This document shows positions 1 to 7,737 of a stretch of 23,832 nucleotides of DNA, piece after piece. The DNA comes from CAZTWC01 sp964617105 [NCBI: uncultured Myxococcia bacterium] (GTDB taxonomy: Bacteria; CAZTWC01), in NCBI GenBank assembly GCA_964617105.1, contig CAZTWC010000015.1, forward strand, positions 490 to 24,321, written 5' to 3'. Below the pieces are notes generated by a model. It searched no databases. It worked only from the letters and a program-made list of their open reading frames with translations, and was not told the DNA's origin. The position numbers and the translations under genes are program-made. Position 1 is the first letter of the stretch; each line of letters starts with the position of its first letter.

Positions 1-192
1 CCCCGGGGTTTTTGAAACAAAAGCCATTCTCCTCCGGTTGATTAAAGAATTCAACAATGATGACTTACCCACATTGGAGCGGCCAGAGAAAAAAATTTCA
101 TCCAAATCGGTTTTAGGCAGCAAACCTATTTTAGGACAACTGCAGATAAATTTTACATTTTTAATTTTTATTGCTTGAGTGGTTTTATTCAT
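1..192 (-). CDS. engB: EngB/YsxC ribosome-biogenesis GTPase, N-terminal part (runs off left edge)
   Basis: Only the first 64 codons are present; the reading frame is open to base 1. EngB (YihA/YsxC) is a small cytoplasmic GTPase needed for assembly of the large ribosomal subunit. The translation contains the P-loop GRSNVGKSS at residues 37-45, preceded by a hydrophobic strand (EIFFSG) and followed by NSLINRRRMAFVSKTPG, the family's usual run from helix 1 into switch I. The start is the ATG at 190-192, five bases after the stop of the AIM24-like gene upstream; no strong ribosome binding site is visible, so translation may be coupled. The length before the P-loop fits the family. The open plus-strand frame here (2-178) is only the antisense shadow. 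The family call is firm; the remaining ~140 residues are not visible. Confidence 0.9.
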   Translation of the reverse strand, partial: MNKTTQAIKIKNVKFICSCPKIGLLPKTDLDEIFFSGRSNVGKSSLLNSLINRRRMAFVSKTPG

Positions 193-197
193 AGGTA

Positions 198-881
198 TCA
201 ATCATTGTCACTTTTTGATTCCAACTCCCGGAAGGGGTGGAGAAATTCTGCCAAACGCTGGGGCTTTCTGGTTTGAACCCATAGTTTTCCCTGACCGGAG
301 AATTCACATACCAGCCCCTCTCCGGAGAATAACAAAGATATCAGGCTGCCAACGCTGCGTACCCGATAGGACAGGGTAGGCTCAAAAGCCACAATATGGC
401 CGGTATCAACCAGGTATTTGCCATCTATTTCCTTTTGGTGAACTGCACCATAAGTATTGAAAAAGAGAGTTCCTGATCCGGTCACCCGCAAAAGAAACAG
501 GCCGTTTCCACCAAAGAAACCGCGAAATCCTTCCCATTTGGTATTCAGATCAATTCCAGGACTGCTGGCCAGGTAGGCTTTGGATTGCAGTAAAAGTGCG
601 CCTTCTTTCATTTGATAGGGGACTATATCTCCCATGGTGGGAGGAGAGAATTTTATCTCTTGCTGATCTGCAGTAGCGGTATAGGTATTTTGAAAGATCG
701 ATTCTCCGCCAAACATTTTTCGTTTGAGAGAGGAAAAAACTCCCCCTTTGGCAGAGGTTTTGATTTTTATTGATTCTGACATCCCCACCATGGCGCCACT
801 TTCAGAGACAAAACTTTCGCCCTGCTCCAGATGGACAGTAATCAGGGAAAAATCGGGGGCAAAATCTATTTGGTGCTTCAT
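198..881 (-). CDS. AIM24/TIGR00266-family protein, paralog 1
   Basis: A 227-residue protein of the AIM24 (TIGR00266, old DUF124) beta-sandwich family, whose bacterial members have no settled biochemical role. Family signatures are visible: LEQGESFVSESGAMVGMS near residues 18-35, GGESIFQNTY near 58-67, GFRGFFGGNGLFLLRVTGSGTLFFNTYGA in mid-protein, and YLVDTGHIVAFEPTLSYRV then FSGEGLVCEFSGQGKLWVQTR near the C-terminus. No signal peptide or membrane segment is seen. The start ATG overlaps the stop of paralog 2 (TAATG), with GGAG seven bases upstream, so the pair is very likely co-translated. engB starts five bases after its stop. It is the first of three tandem paralogs, evidently produced by old duplications because they are strongly diverged. 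Confidence 0.85.
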   Translation of the reverse strand: MKHQIDFAPDFSLITVHLEQGESFVSESGAMVGMSESIKIKTSAKGGVFSSLKRKMFGGESIFQNTYTATADQQEIKFSPPTMGDIVPYQMKEGALLLQSKAYLASSPGIDLNTKWEGFRGFFGGNGLFLLRVTGSGTLFFNTYGAVHQKEIDGKYLVDTGHIVAFEPTLSYRVRSVGSLISLLFSGEGLVCEFSGQGKLWVQTRKPQRLAEFLHPFRELESKSDND

Positions 882-1564
882 TAATTTCTCCGTTCCGGCA
901 AATCCGGTCCGATCAGACGACCGAACTCATTGGGATTGCGGGACTGAAACCACAATCGTCCCCGGCCTTGAAATTCACAAACCAGCCCCTCACCGGAAAA
1001 AAAGGTTGAAAACCATCCCCCTACCCTTTTCACCTTGAAGTCAAGGCTCTGTTCAAAGGCCACTATATGGCCGGTATCCAGGATAAACCGATCTTTCACT
1101 TCCAGACAGTGGATGGCGCCGAAAGCACTGAACAACACCGGCCCATCGCCAGTGAGCCTCAGCATAAATAAACCTTCTCCGCCTAAAAATGATTTCATGC
1201 CGCCCCATTTGGTTTCCAGCCCTATATTGGGACCGCTGCCCAGCCAACTGCCAGCCTGGACAATGAGTGCATCTTCCTGTAGATGATGAAGAACAATGTC
1301 TCCGGCCAGGGTGGGAGCCAATAAAACTTCTCCGCTGCCTAACCTGGCAGTAAAGATGTTGTTAAAAAAGGATTCTCCTCCCAACATCCGGCCCAATCCC
1401 CGCAAAATCCCTCCTTTACCGCCGATAGCGCTACTGGTAGTCTCTACCTCCAACTCTTTACTCATGCTAAGCATAGAGCCGTTTTGGGCGATAAAGTTTT
1501 CTTTTGGTTTCAGGCTTACCACTGCCACCGGGAAGGTTGGTTTGTATTCAACGGTGATATCCAT
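881..1564 (-). CDS. AIM24/TIGR00266-family protein, paralog 2
   Basis: A 227-residue protein with the same architecture as its two neighbours: LKPKENFIAQNGSMLSMS near residues 18-35, GGESFFNNIFTA, WGGMKSFLGGEGLFMLRLTG, ILDTGHIVAFEQSLDFKV and FSGEGLVCEFQGRGRLWFQSR in order. It is soluble by eye, with no signal peptide. The function of the family is unknown. The start is an ATG preceded by GAGG six bases away (minus-strand gaggatatagATG). It lies 86 bases downstream of paralog 3, a gap long enough to hold a promoter, and overlaps paralog 1 by one base. Confidence 0.85.
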   Translation of the reverse strand: MDITVEYKPTFPVAVVSLKPKENFIAQNGSMLSMSKELEVETTSSAIGGKGGILRGLGRMLGGESFFNNIFTARLGSGEVLLAPTLAGDIVLHHLQEDALIVQAGSWLGSGPNIGLETKWGGMKSFLGGEGLFMLRLTGDGPVLFSAFGAIHCLEVKDRFILDTGHIVAFEQSLDFKVKRVGGWFSTFFSGEGLVCEFQGRGRLWFQSRNPNEFGRLIGPDLPERRN

Positions 1565-1650
1565 CTATATCCTCAATGAGATTGTTTTACATCCTATAGA
1601 ATTTTACAATAACAGGTAACCGATTTCTCATATTCCCAACTCGCAATTTA

Positions 1651-2343
1651 TTATCTAGGCAGTAGAGGTGTCACCCAATTTACTATTGAATTTAAGTTGT
1701 GAGTTTGAATATACAATTTGCCGTTGCCGCTAAATTCGGTTACCAGTCCTTCACCGGAGAGCAAAGTGGATTTTAGTCCGCCTATTGTTTTTACCCGAAA
1801 GTTCACCCCGCTGTCAAAAGCAACAATATGGCCCGAATCTACAATGTACTTTTTCTTTATCTCTATCTCCTGGATAGCGCCGTAACTGTTTAGCCATATC
1901 TCCCCTTTGCCAAAAGCCTGGAGGAGAAAAAGTCCTTCGCCTCCAAAAAATGTTCGTAGTCCTCCCCATTTGGTCTTTAGAGTTATTCCCGGTGAACAGG
2001 CCAGAAAAGAGGAGCGCTGGATGAATATCTCCTGATTATCCAGTTGTTTTGTAATAATATCTCCGGGTAGAGGTGGTGCTATAAAGATACAGCCTTGCTC
2101 AGAGATGGTCTGGTAGGTGTTTAAAAAAATAGATTCTCCCCCAAGAAATTTACGCAGCAAAGCCCCAAAAAAGGCCAACAGCCGTCCTAAAAAACCTTTT
2201 CCAGTTCCGCCAATAGAGGTTTTTATCTCCAGGTTGGGACTCATTCCTACCATTGAACCACTCTCCACCACCAGGGAATCTCCAGGTTTAAGGATTATTT
2301 CAGCCATGGCATAGGCTGGTGAGTAGTGTATTTGGTGTTCCAT
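1651..2343 (-). CDS. AIM24/TIGR00266-family protein, paralog 3
   Basis: A 230-residue family member with the usual motifs: LKPGDSLVVESGSMVGMS near residues 18-35, KFLGGESIFLNTYQ, WGGLRTFFGGEGLFLLQAFG, YIVDSGHIVAFDSGVNFRV and LSGEGLVTEFSGNGKLYIQTH. Compared with its neighbours it has a longer, glycine- and phenylalanine-rich stretch (GTGKGFLGRLLAFFGALL, about residues 47-64) before the GGES motif; in other AIM24 proteins similar stretches are of variable length. It starts four bases after the FxsA-like gene ends and probably belongs to the same transcript. The SD is weak (AATAGG). Function unknown. Confidence 0.85.
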   Translation of the reverse strand: MEHQIHYSPAYAMAEIILKPGDSLVVESGSMVGMSPNLEIKTSIGGTGKGFLGRLLAFFGALLRKFLGGESIFLNTYQTISEQGCIFIAPPLPGDIITKQLDNQEIFIQRSSFLACSPGITLKTKWGGLRTFFGGEGLFLLQAFGKGEIWLNSYGAIQEIEIKKKYIVDSGHIVAFDSGVNFRVKTIGGLKSTLLSGEGLVTEFSGNGKLYIQTHNLNSIVNWVTPLLPR

Positions 2344-2346
2344 TGC

Positions 2347-2811
2347 CTATTCTTTATCATCATCGAGGTGGTAATATTCATTCCGGTCAATTTCTATAGT
2401 GGTTCGGTCATCTTTTATGGTGGAATTATCTTTCACCACGGTTTTGCTGTCTATCCACTTCTGTATTTTTGCCCGTAGAAATTGTTTAACCATAAATCGA
2501 CTCGGGGGGAAGAGCAGGAGAAAGCCAAACAGATCGGTAATAACTCCAGGAGTTAACAGAACTGCCCCGGCAATAAAGATTAGCAGCCCATCTAAAAGGT
2601 GTTCTGCCGGGTATTCACCTCTTCTCACGGTTTGCTGCAATCGTTCAAGCACCTGCAAACCCTGTTGGCGGGCTAGAAAAGCCCCCATAAATCCGGTAAA
2701 CAGGATTAGCAAAATCGTAGCTTTGAGTCCAATAATCCGTCCCACTTCAATTAGCAGAGCCAATTCAGTTATTGGGATCAGAGTAAAAATTAAAAAAAGT
2801 TTAATAAACAT
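2347..2811 (-). CDS. fxsA: FxsA-family cytoplasmic membrane protein
   Basis: A predicted 154-residue inner-membrane protein of the FxsA family. E. coli FxsA is known for suppressing F-plasmid exclusion of phage T7; its cellular role is otherwise unclear. The N-terminus is hydrophobic (MFIKLFLIFTLIPITELALLIEVG), followed by a second segment (ATILLILFTGFMGAFLARQQG), the family signature around LLDGLLIFIAGAVLLTPGVITDLFGFLLLFPPSR, and a charged cytoplasmic tail. I chose the ATG at 2811 because FxsA proteins begin directly with the hydrophobic segment; an in-frame GTG at 2856 would add 15 residues of non-hydrophobic sequence. SD is weak for both. It heads the run with the AIM24 paralogs. Confidence 0.85.
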   Translation of the reverse strand: MFIKLFLIFTLIPITELALLIEVGRIIGLKATILLILFTGFMGAFLARQQGLQVLERLQQTVRRGEYPAEHLLDGLLIFIAGAVLLTPGVITDLFGFLLLFPPSRFMVKQFLRAKIQKWIDSKTVVKDNSTIKDDRTTIEIDRNEYYHLDDDKE

Positions 2812-2871
2812 AGGTATTCTCAGTTTTGATGATACAGTTTCCGTAAGAGAAGTCACTTGGTTGCGAGAATT

Positions 2872-2890
2872 GCCTCGGCCTCGGCCTCGG
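2872..2890. repeat. Three-copy GCCTCG hexamer tract
   Basis: The hexamer GCCTCG is repeated about three times in tandem (19 bases) in the 268-base gap between the fxsA start and dedA, just upstream of the alternative GTG start of fxsA. It is much more G+C-rich than the flanking A+T-rich DNA. Such a short tract can vary in copy number by slippage. No function is evident. Confidence 0.7.
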
Positions 2891-3004
2891 ACTGGAAACT
2901 AAATTATAATACATTAATAAACCATATTTTATGGCAAGGGTCAATTCACATCTATGAAATTTATTTCCTTTCTTGACGAAAAATCCGAAGTTGGATACCA
3001 TAAT

Positions 3005-3033
3005 TTGATCCTTAACCTTGGTCAGCAGTTAAT
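3005..3033 (+). promoter_or_regulatory. Possible sigma-70-type promoter for the DedA gene
   Basis: TTGATC (3005-3010) and GTTAAT (3028-3033) are separated by 17 bases, a weak match to -35 and -10 elements, and would start a transcript about 40 bases upstream of the DedA start codon. A perfect TATAAT also directly abuts the ATG (3074-3079) but is too close to serve this start. Low confidence. Confidence 0.25.
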
Positions 3034-3079
3034 TTGAGTTTTCACCAACCACTCTATGGAGTAATTTAAACGGTATAAT

Positions 3080-3715
3080 ATGGACTATCTCGCTCCAGCC
3101 ATTCAATACGCCGGAGATCACCCTTATCTGGTGGTTCTTTTTGGTTTTTTTCTACTCTTTTTCGCCGCTCCTCTTCCAGAGGAAGTGATCTTGTTTACTG
3201 GTGCTTATTTGGCAGCCAAAGGCGGCGATAACTTGTGGATACCCACCCTGATCAGTGGGATTGCCGGAGTGGTAATTACCGATTATTGGTACTATTTTGT
3301 GGCCAGGCGTTTCGGCCGCCGGCTGCTCGATTTTCGATTTATCCAGAAACTTTTTCCCAAGAAGAAGCAAAATTTTGCCTTTAACTTTGTGCGTCGTTTT
3401 GGGGTTAAGGCGGTTTTTTTCATCCGGTTTGTTCCCGGCGGTTTTAGAAATGCGGTATTTATGATTTGTGGTCTTTCCAATATCAAGCCCAAACCATTTA
3501 TCGCTGCCTCTCTCTCGGCCGCCTGCATCACTACCCACGTTAGTTTTTGGGCCGGATACTATCTCTCTAGCACCTTGCCTCCCATAGAGGAGTTATTGAG
3601 ATCCATAGAACGTAAAGTATATCTTTTTATCGTAATAATGGTTTTGCTGGCTATTACGGTTTATTTAATCAAAAAATATCTGTTACCCAGACTAGGAGTT
3701 GGAGGAAACAACTGA
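3080..3715 (+). CDS. DedA-family (SNARE-associated) membrane protein
   Basis: A 211-residue polytopic inner-membrane protein of the DedA family; relatives flip or transport phospholipid or undecaprenyl-phosphate carriers and support envelope integrity. Visible hallmarks are the early acidic re-entrant motif FAAPLPEEVILFTGAYLA (about residues 28-45), the GxxGxxxxDYxxYxxxRRFGRRLL segment (about 60-82), and the conserved FIRFVPGGFRNAVFMICGLS motif (about 114-133) containing the arginine and proline residues typical of the family, then a C-terminal transmembrane helix. The start ATG is the only sensible one although no SD is close. The stop overlaps the next gene's start by one base (TGATG), so the two are translationally coupled. 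Confidence 0.88.
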   Translation: MDYLAPAIQYAGDHPYLVVLFGFFLLFFAAPLPEEVILFTGAYLAAKGGDNLWIPTLISGIAGVVITDYWYYFVARRFGRRLLDFRFIQKLFPKKKQNFAFNFVRRFGVKAVFFIRFVPGGFRNAVFMICGLSNIKPKPFIAASLSAACITTHVSFWAGYYLSSTLPPIEELLRSIERKVYLFIVIMVLLAITVYLIKKYLLPRLGVGGNN

Positions 3716-4404
3716 TGATTCATTACCGGTTTGAATTTCCCGATGGAACAAAAAGTGAATTTTCTGTTGATGAGAACAAATTTTCATCTGATCAGGTTAA
3801 ACTGGAAGGGGAAAAATATCCTGCCTGGCTTCAGATAAAACTTTTCCGGTGCAAAATTTGCCCTCTGCCGGTGCAGAGCAAGGGGCCCTGTCCTGCGGCC
3901 CTGTCGATCAAACCGGTAGTTGAAACCTTTGCAGATAGAATATCCTATGAAGAGGTAAAAACCATAGTAGAGATCAACCAGGTCAAAATGGAATCTGACA
4001 TCGCCATGCAGAATACAGTCCGTTCCCTGGTAGGACTTTTAATGGCTCTCTCCGCTTGTCCTATCATGGAAAAGTTGCGTCCCCTGGCCCTTTATCATCT
4101 CCCCTTTAGCGATCGGAACCAGACCATATTTCGGGTATTGGGAATGTATCTTACCTCTCAGTATGTCCGCCAAGCCAGCGGTTTAGAGCCGGATTGGAAA
4201 ATGGAGGGGCTAAACAAATTGTACCAGCAAATAAGTCTGCTAAATGGAAAGATGGCGGAGCGGATACGGGCAGCGGTCAAAATGGACGCCACCATAAACA
4301 GTTTAATTGTTCTAGACGCCTTTGCCATGGGAGTAACCATGGGTTTTGAAGAGAGTTTCGAAGAGATAAAAGATTTGTTTTATATGTATCTCAAGAATAC
4401 ATAG
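3715..4404 (+). CDS. DUF6901-like protein of unknown function
   Basis: A 229-residue predicted soluble protein. The layout matches what I recall of DUF6901: an N-terminal FEFPDGTKSEF strand pair, a cysteine cluster C46-x2-C49-x9-C59 (CKICPLP ... GPCPAAL), then a helical part with TVRSLVGLLMALSACPIMEKLRPLALYHLPF (about residues 101-131, fourth Cys at 115) and a C-terminal NSLIVLDAFA segment. The cysteines suggest a metal or redox site, which is inference. It starts one base inside the DedA stop with GGAGG ten bases upstream, so it is cotranslated with DedA and may work at the membrane with it. Its 3' end overlaps the convergent acyl-CoA synthetase gene by 14 bases. The family name is from memory. 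Confidence 0.75.
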   Translation: MIHYRFEFPDGTKSEFSVDENKFSSDQVKLEGEKYPAWLQIKLFRCKICPLPVQSKGPCPAALSIKPVVETFADRISYEEVKTIVEINQVKMESDIAMQNTVRSLVGLLMALSACPIMEKLRPLALYHLPFSDRNQTIFRVLGMYLTSQYVRQASGLEPDWKMEGLNKLYQQISLLNGKMAERIRAAVKMDATINSLIVLDAFAMGVTMGFEESFEEIKDLFYMYLKNT

Positions 4405-6193
4405 CTTCGATCTCAGAGGCATATTTTTTTTCAATTATCCTTCTCTTCACCTTTTGAGTTGGAGTCAATTCTCCGGTTTGCTGAGTCCATTCCGCTTCTA
4501 ACAGGATAAATTTTTTCACTTGTTCCACCCTGGAAAAATGGCTGGTGTGTTCTTCGATTTCAGCAGCAATAAACTCCTTTATTTCTTTGAGTTCAATAAG
4601 ATCACGGTTATTAGAAAAACGCAATTTTTTGTTTTTTGCCCAAAGGTGCAGTTTTTCAAAATTGGGTATTACCAGGGCGGTCAAATAGTTCTTATTATCA
4701 CCGAGAACCGCTACCTGCTCAATTAATGCAGAAAATTTTAAACAGTTTTCGATATTTTGGGGCGAGATATTTTTCCCGCCGGAAGTGACGATAATATCTT
4801 TGATTCTGCCAGTTATAGTTAGACATCCATTTTGATCAATAGAGCCAATATCACCGGTTTTAAAATAACCGTCTTCGGTCATAACCTCATCGGTACTTTG
4901 TTGATCATGGTAATATCCCTGCATCACCTGGGGACCTTTGACCAGCACCTCTCCATGATCATCGAGTTTGGCCAGGGTGTCTTTGACCGGTCTGCCTACC
5001 GAACCGGGAACAATTTCGCCGATCCGGTTTACATGAACAACCGGGCTGGTTTCAGTAAGGCCAAATCCCTCCAGAATAACAATCCCCATACCCAGGAAAA
5101 ACTCGGCGTCAGCCGCCGCCAGAGGAGCGCCGCCAGATACAGAGTGTTTTAGCCGATCCATGCCCAGAGCATCTTTAATCTTGGAGAAGATCAGTTTGTC
5201 GGCCAGCATATACTCAAACTTGAATAGACCTTTGGGAGATTTATTTTGGCAAACATTGGGTAAATTTTTAGCGGCAATTTTCAGCGCCCAGTTGAACAGA
5301 AAACGCTTTAAAGGCGGTGCGGCAGCAGTTTTGGCCATAATAGTGGCTCTAACTTTTTCATAGATTCTGGGCACACTAACCATAAAAGTGGGACGCACCA
5401 TTCTCAAATCCCGACGAAGGGTGGATAGGTCTTCGGCAAACACCACTTTGACTCTGGCAGAGATCGGCAGGTAGTAGCCCACCAACCTTTCAAGCGAATG
5501 AGAGAGAGGGAGAAAAGATAACATCACCTGTTCCTGTTCCAGGATCTCTCTAAAGTCGGTGTGGATTTGAGCGATATTGGCCATCAGGTTGCCATGACTT
5601 AACATTACCCCTTTGGGATCGCCGGTGGTACCGGATGTATACATAATGGTGGCCAGGTGGCTGGATTCCACCTCCCGCAAGCGATCATCAAACCGGTTCT
5701 TATTTTGAGAATTCGCCCCATTTTTTAAGGCTTCTGACCAGGAGGCTACATTTTTACTCGCAGGCTCATCATCCTGAAAACTGATAATTGATTGCAGTTT
5801 ATCTACACTCTCTTTAATGGTCAGCACTTTTTTCAAATGCTCGTTTTGTCCGGCAAAACAGATTTTAGTCCCCGAATGTTTGAGCACATAGCGCAATTCC
5901 TCTTCAGTATTGGTGGAATAGACCGGAACATTAACCGCTCCCAGGCTTAAAATTGCCTGGTCAGCTACCCACCATTGAAAGCAGTTGTTAGAAAATATGG
6001 CTATACGATCTCCCTTTTTTACCTCCAGGGAGTCAAGGTAGAGAGCCAATCTACGGATCATAGAGTTCATCTCTTGCCAGGAGATATCCTGGAATACTTT
6101 TCCTTTTTTATAGGCGACACAGGCTTTGTTGCCGTATTTTTGCGCCTGGTTCTGGAATATGGCGGGCAATGACTTCTCTTCAAATATTTCCAT
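4391..6193 (-). CDS. Long-chain acyl-CoA synthetase (AMP-forming)
   Basis: A 600-residue ANL-superfamily enzyme of the FadD15/FAA1 type that activates fatty acids to acyl-CoA through an acyl-adenylate. The P-loop motif YTSGTTGDPKG is at residues 185-195, the adenine-binding EGFGLTETSP at about 375-384, the GYFKTGDIG motif at 442-450, the hinge GRIKDIIVTSGGKNISP at 462-478, and the C-terminal domain continues through an EEHTSHFSRVEQVKKF stretch typical of the long-chain branch. No membrane segment. The start ATG has a good ribosome binding site (GGGAG, six bases upstream). It follows the glutamine synthetase gene with a perfect hairpin between them, so it may be transcribed separately. Exact chain-length preference cannot be told. 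Confidence 0.93.
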   Translation of the reverse strand: MEIFEEKSLPAIFQNQAQKYGNKACVAYKKGKVFQDISWQEMNSMIRRLALYLDSLEVKKGDRIAIFSNNCFQWWVADQAILSLGAVNVPVYSTNTEEELRYVLKHSGTKICFAGQNEHLKKVLTIKESVDKLQSIISFQDDEPASKNVASWSEALKNGANSQNKNRFDDRLREVESSHLATIMYTSGTTGDPKGVMLSHGNLMANIAQIHTDFREILEQEQVMLSFLPLSHSLERLVGYYLPISARVKVVFAEDLSTLRRDLRMVRPTFMVSVPRIYEKVRATIMAKTAAAPPLKRFLFNWALKIAAKNLPNVCQNKSPKGLFKFEYMLADKLIFSKIKDALGMDRLKHSVSGGAPLAAADAEFFLGMGIVILEGFGLTETSPVVHVNRIGEIVPGSVGRPVKDTLAKLDDHGEVLVKGPQVMQGYYHDQQSTDEVMTEDGYFKTGDIGSIDQNGCLTITGRIKDIIVTSGGKNISPQNIENCLKFSALIEQVAVLGDNKNYLTALVIPNFEKLHLWAKNKKLRFSNNRDLIELKEIKEFIAAEIEEHTSHFSRVEQVKKFILLEAEWTQQTGELTPTQKVKRRIIEKKYASEIEAMYS

Positions 6194-6219
6194 TTATATC
6201 TCCCTTTTTCTCTTTAATT

Positions 6220-6239
6220 CCCGGCATTTTAATGCCGGG
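6220..6239. terminator. Perfect inverted repeat, possible terminator after glnA
   Basis: CCCGGCATT and AATGCCGGG form a perfect nine-base-pair inverted repeat with almost no spacer (in practice an eight-pair stem with a TTTA loop). It lies six bases beyond the glnA stop and 26 bases before the acyl-CoA synthetase start. There is no clean T-run on the minus strand, so it may attenuate or protect the 3' end rather than terminate strongly. Confidence 0.55.
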
Positions 6240-6244
6240 TTGAA

Positions 6245-7663
6245 TTACAGGTCAAAATAGAGTTCATACTCAGCCGGATGGGGTATTTGGTGCACCAGGG
6301 CGATTTCGGTTTCCCTTTTAATTTTAAGCCAGGAATCGATCAGCTCATCAGGGAATACCTCTCCCTGAGTTAAAAATTGCCGGTCCTGAGACAACTCATT
6401 CAGGGCGGCGTCAAAGGTTACCGGGATATCGCGCATTTTTTCCAACTTATCTGGCGACAGTTCAAATACATTAATATCATAAGGTCCGTATCCCATTGCT
6501 GAGGGGTCCATTGCTTTGGTTATGCCATCCAGGCCGGCCATCAGTTGAGCGGCCATAATCAGGTAGGGATTGGCAGTAGCATCGGGCAGACGATATTCCA
6601 CCCGGCATTCCTGGGGATTGAGAGCGTATCCCGGGATCCGCAAGGCGGAAGAACGGTTGGATAGACCATAAAATAGTTTTATGGGCGCCGACTGGTTGGG
6701 GGAAAAACGGCGGTAGGAGTTGGTGCTGGCATTGCCCAACCCCATCAAGGCAGGAGTATGATGAAGTTGTCCGGCCAGGTAACTTAGCGCCATTTTGCTA
6801 AGGTTGGCGTATCCATGAGTGTCGTAGAATAACGATTTTTCTCCATTACTTATATACTGATGGTAATGGGTACTGTTGCCAGCATGATCGGGGAGTGGCT
6901 TGGGCATAAAGGTTGCAAGTTTACCGTACTGCAAGGCGATATTTTTAATAAAATACCTCATTAGCATAATGCTGTCGGCTGTTTTTACCGGTGTATCAAA
7001 CAGCACTTCTATTTCCATTTGGCCTGGAGAACCGAGTTCATGATGGTGGTATTTAATTTTAATGCCCACCTTTTCCATCTGCTCTACCATATCCTCCCGT
7101 AATTCATTGAAGCGATCCAGCGGCTGATCAATCTGACCGGATTTATTCGCAGAGATTTTATATAGAGGAGTGTCGCTTTCACCCCAACCCACCCCGTGCG
7201 ATTCAACCGACCAGTAGCAACTGTGGGGCATGGAGCCATAATCTGCATTATCAAACAGGTAGAACTCCATCTCCGGGCTAAATAAGGCCTGGCCGCCTAA
7301 GTTCATTTTCTCCAGGAATTTTTCCGCTTTTTCAAGTACATAACGGGGGTCTCGTATATAACGGTCTCCTTCATTGGTGTGCATATTACAGATAAAAGAG
7401 AGGGTCTTACGGGTAAAAAACGGGTCGATAAAAGCGGTGGAGATATCGGGTATAATTTTCATATCGCCACTCTCCACTGTGCGGTATCCCGGATAGGGAG
7501 AGAGGCTGGTGCCGGTACCCTCATTAAACAGTTTTTCTGATAATTGGCTGGTGCAGTAGGTCATACGACGCCAGCGACCCACCAAATCCAAAACTTTAAC
7601 GTCAAGTTGCTGGACCTGATGTTTCTTTATATATTCCATTACCTGGTTGATAGTGCTGAACAT
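6245..7663 (-). CDS. glnA: Divergent type I glutamine synthetase
   Basis: A 472-residue homolog of type I glutamine synthetase, which makes glutamine from glutamate, ammonia and ATP as a cytoplasmic dodecamer. The whole GS-I fold can be followed: SPEMEFYLFD (129-138), HHHELGSPGQMEIEV (206-220), TFMPKPL (251-257), ASTNSYRRFSP (312-322), NRSSALRIPG (336-345) and RVEYRLPDATANPYL (354-368). Two normally invariant motifs are altered: the latch motif FDGSS is replaced by GTGTS (49-53) with a following insertion, and GDNGSGMHxH is replaced by DHAGNSTHYH (259-268), keeping both histidines. A tyrosine sits near the usual adenylylation site (GPYDINVF, 393-400) but NLYDLPP is not conserved. Good SD (AAGGAG). 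Could be a true GS of an unusual branch or a GS-like ligase for another amine. Confidence 0.85.
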   Translation of the reverse strand: MFSTINQVMEYIKKHQVQQLDVKVLDLVGRWRRMTYCTSQLSEKLFNEGTGTSLSPYPGYRTVESGDMKIIPDISTAFIDPFFTRKTLSFICNMHTNEGDRYIRDPRYVLEKAEKFLEKMNLGGQALFSPEMEFYLFDNADYGSMPHSCYWSVESHGVGWGESDTPLYKISANKSGQIDQPLDRFNELREDMVEQMEKVGIKIKYHHHELGSPGQMEIEVLFDTPVKTADSIMLMRYFIKNIALQYGKLATFMPKPLPDHAGNSTHYHQYISNGEKSLFYDTHGYANLSKMALSYLAGQLHHTPALMGLGNASTNSYRRFSPNQSAPIKLFYGLSNRSSALRIPGYALNPQECRVEYRLPDATANPYLIMAAQLMAGLDGITKAMDPSAMGYGPYDINVFELSPDKLEKMRDIPVTFDAALNELSQDRQFLTQGEVFPDELIDSWLKIKRETEIALVHQIPHPAEYELYFDL

Positions 7664-7711
7664 TTGGTGTCTCCTTGATGGTAGTTTCTGTTATAATTTT
7701 TATACGCAATA

Positions 7712-7730
7712 TTTTGAGCGAACCCTTAGG
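7712..7730 (-). repeat. 19-bp dispersed repeat, copy 1
   Basis: Minus-strand sequence CCTAAGGGTTCGCTCAAAA, seven bases beyond the stop of the phospholipase C-like gene. The same 19-mer with one difference occurs at 12540-12558, again at the 3' end of a minus-strand gene and in the same orientation. Both copies are followed by a similar A+T-rich run ending in GCG or TCG. Function unknown. Confidence 0.7.
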
Positions 7731-7737
7731 ATGCAAA

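Noticed and set aside
2-178. Open plus-strand frame at the left edge, 58 codons ending in TGA
   Set aside because: It is the antisense of the engB P-loop region; the minus strand reads GRSNVGKSS and SKTPG, which is decisive.
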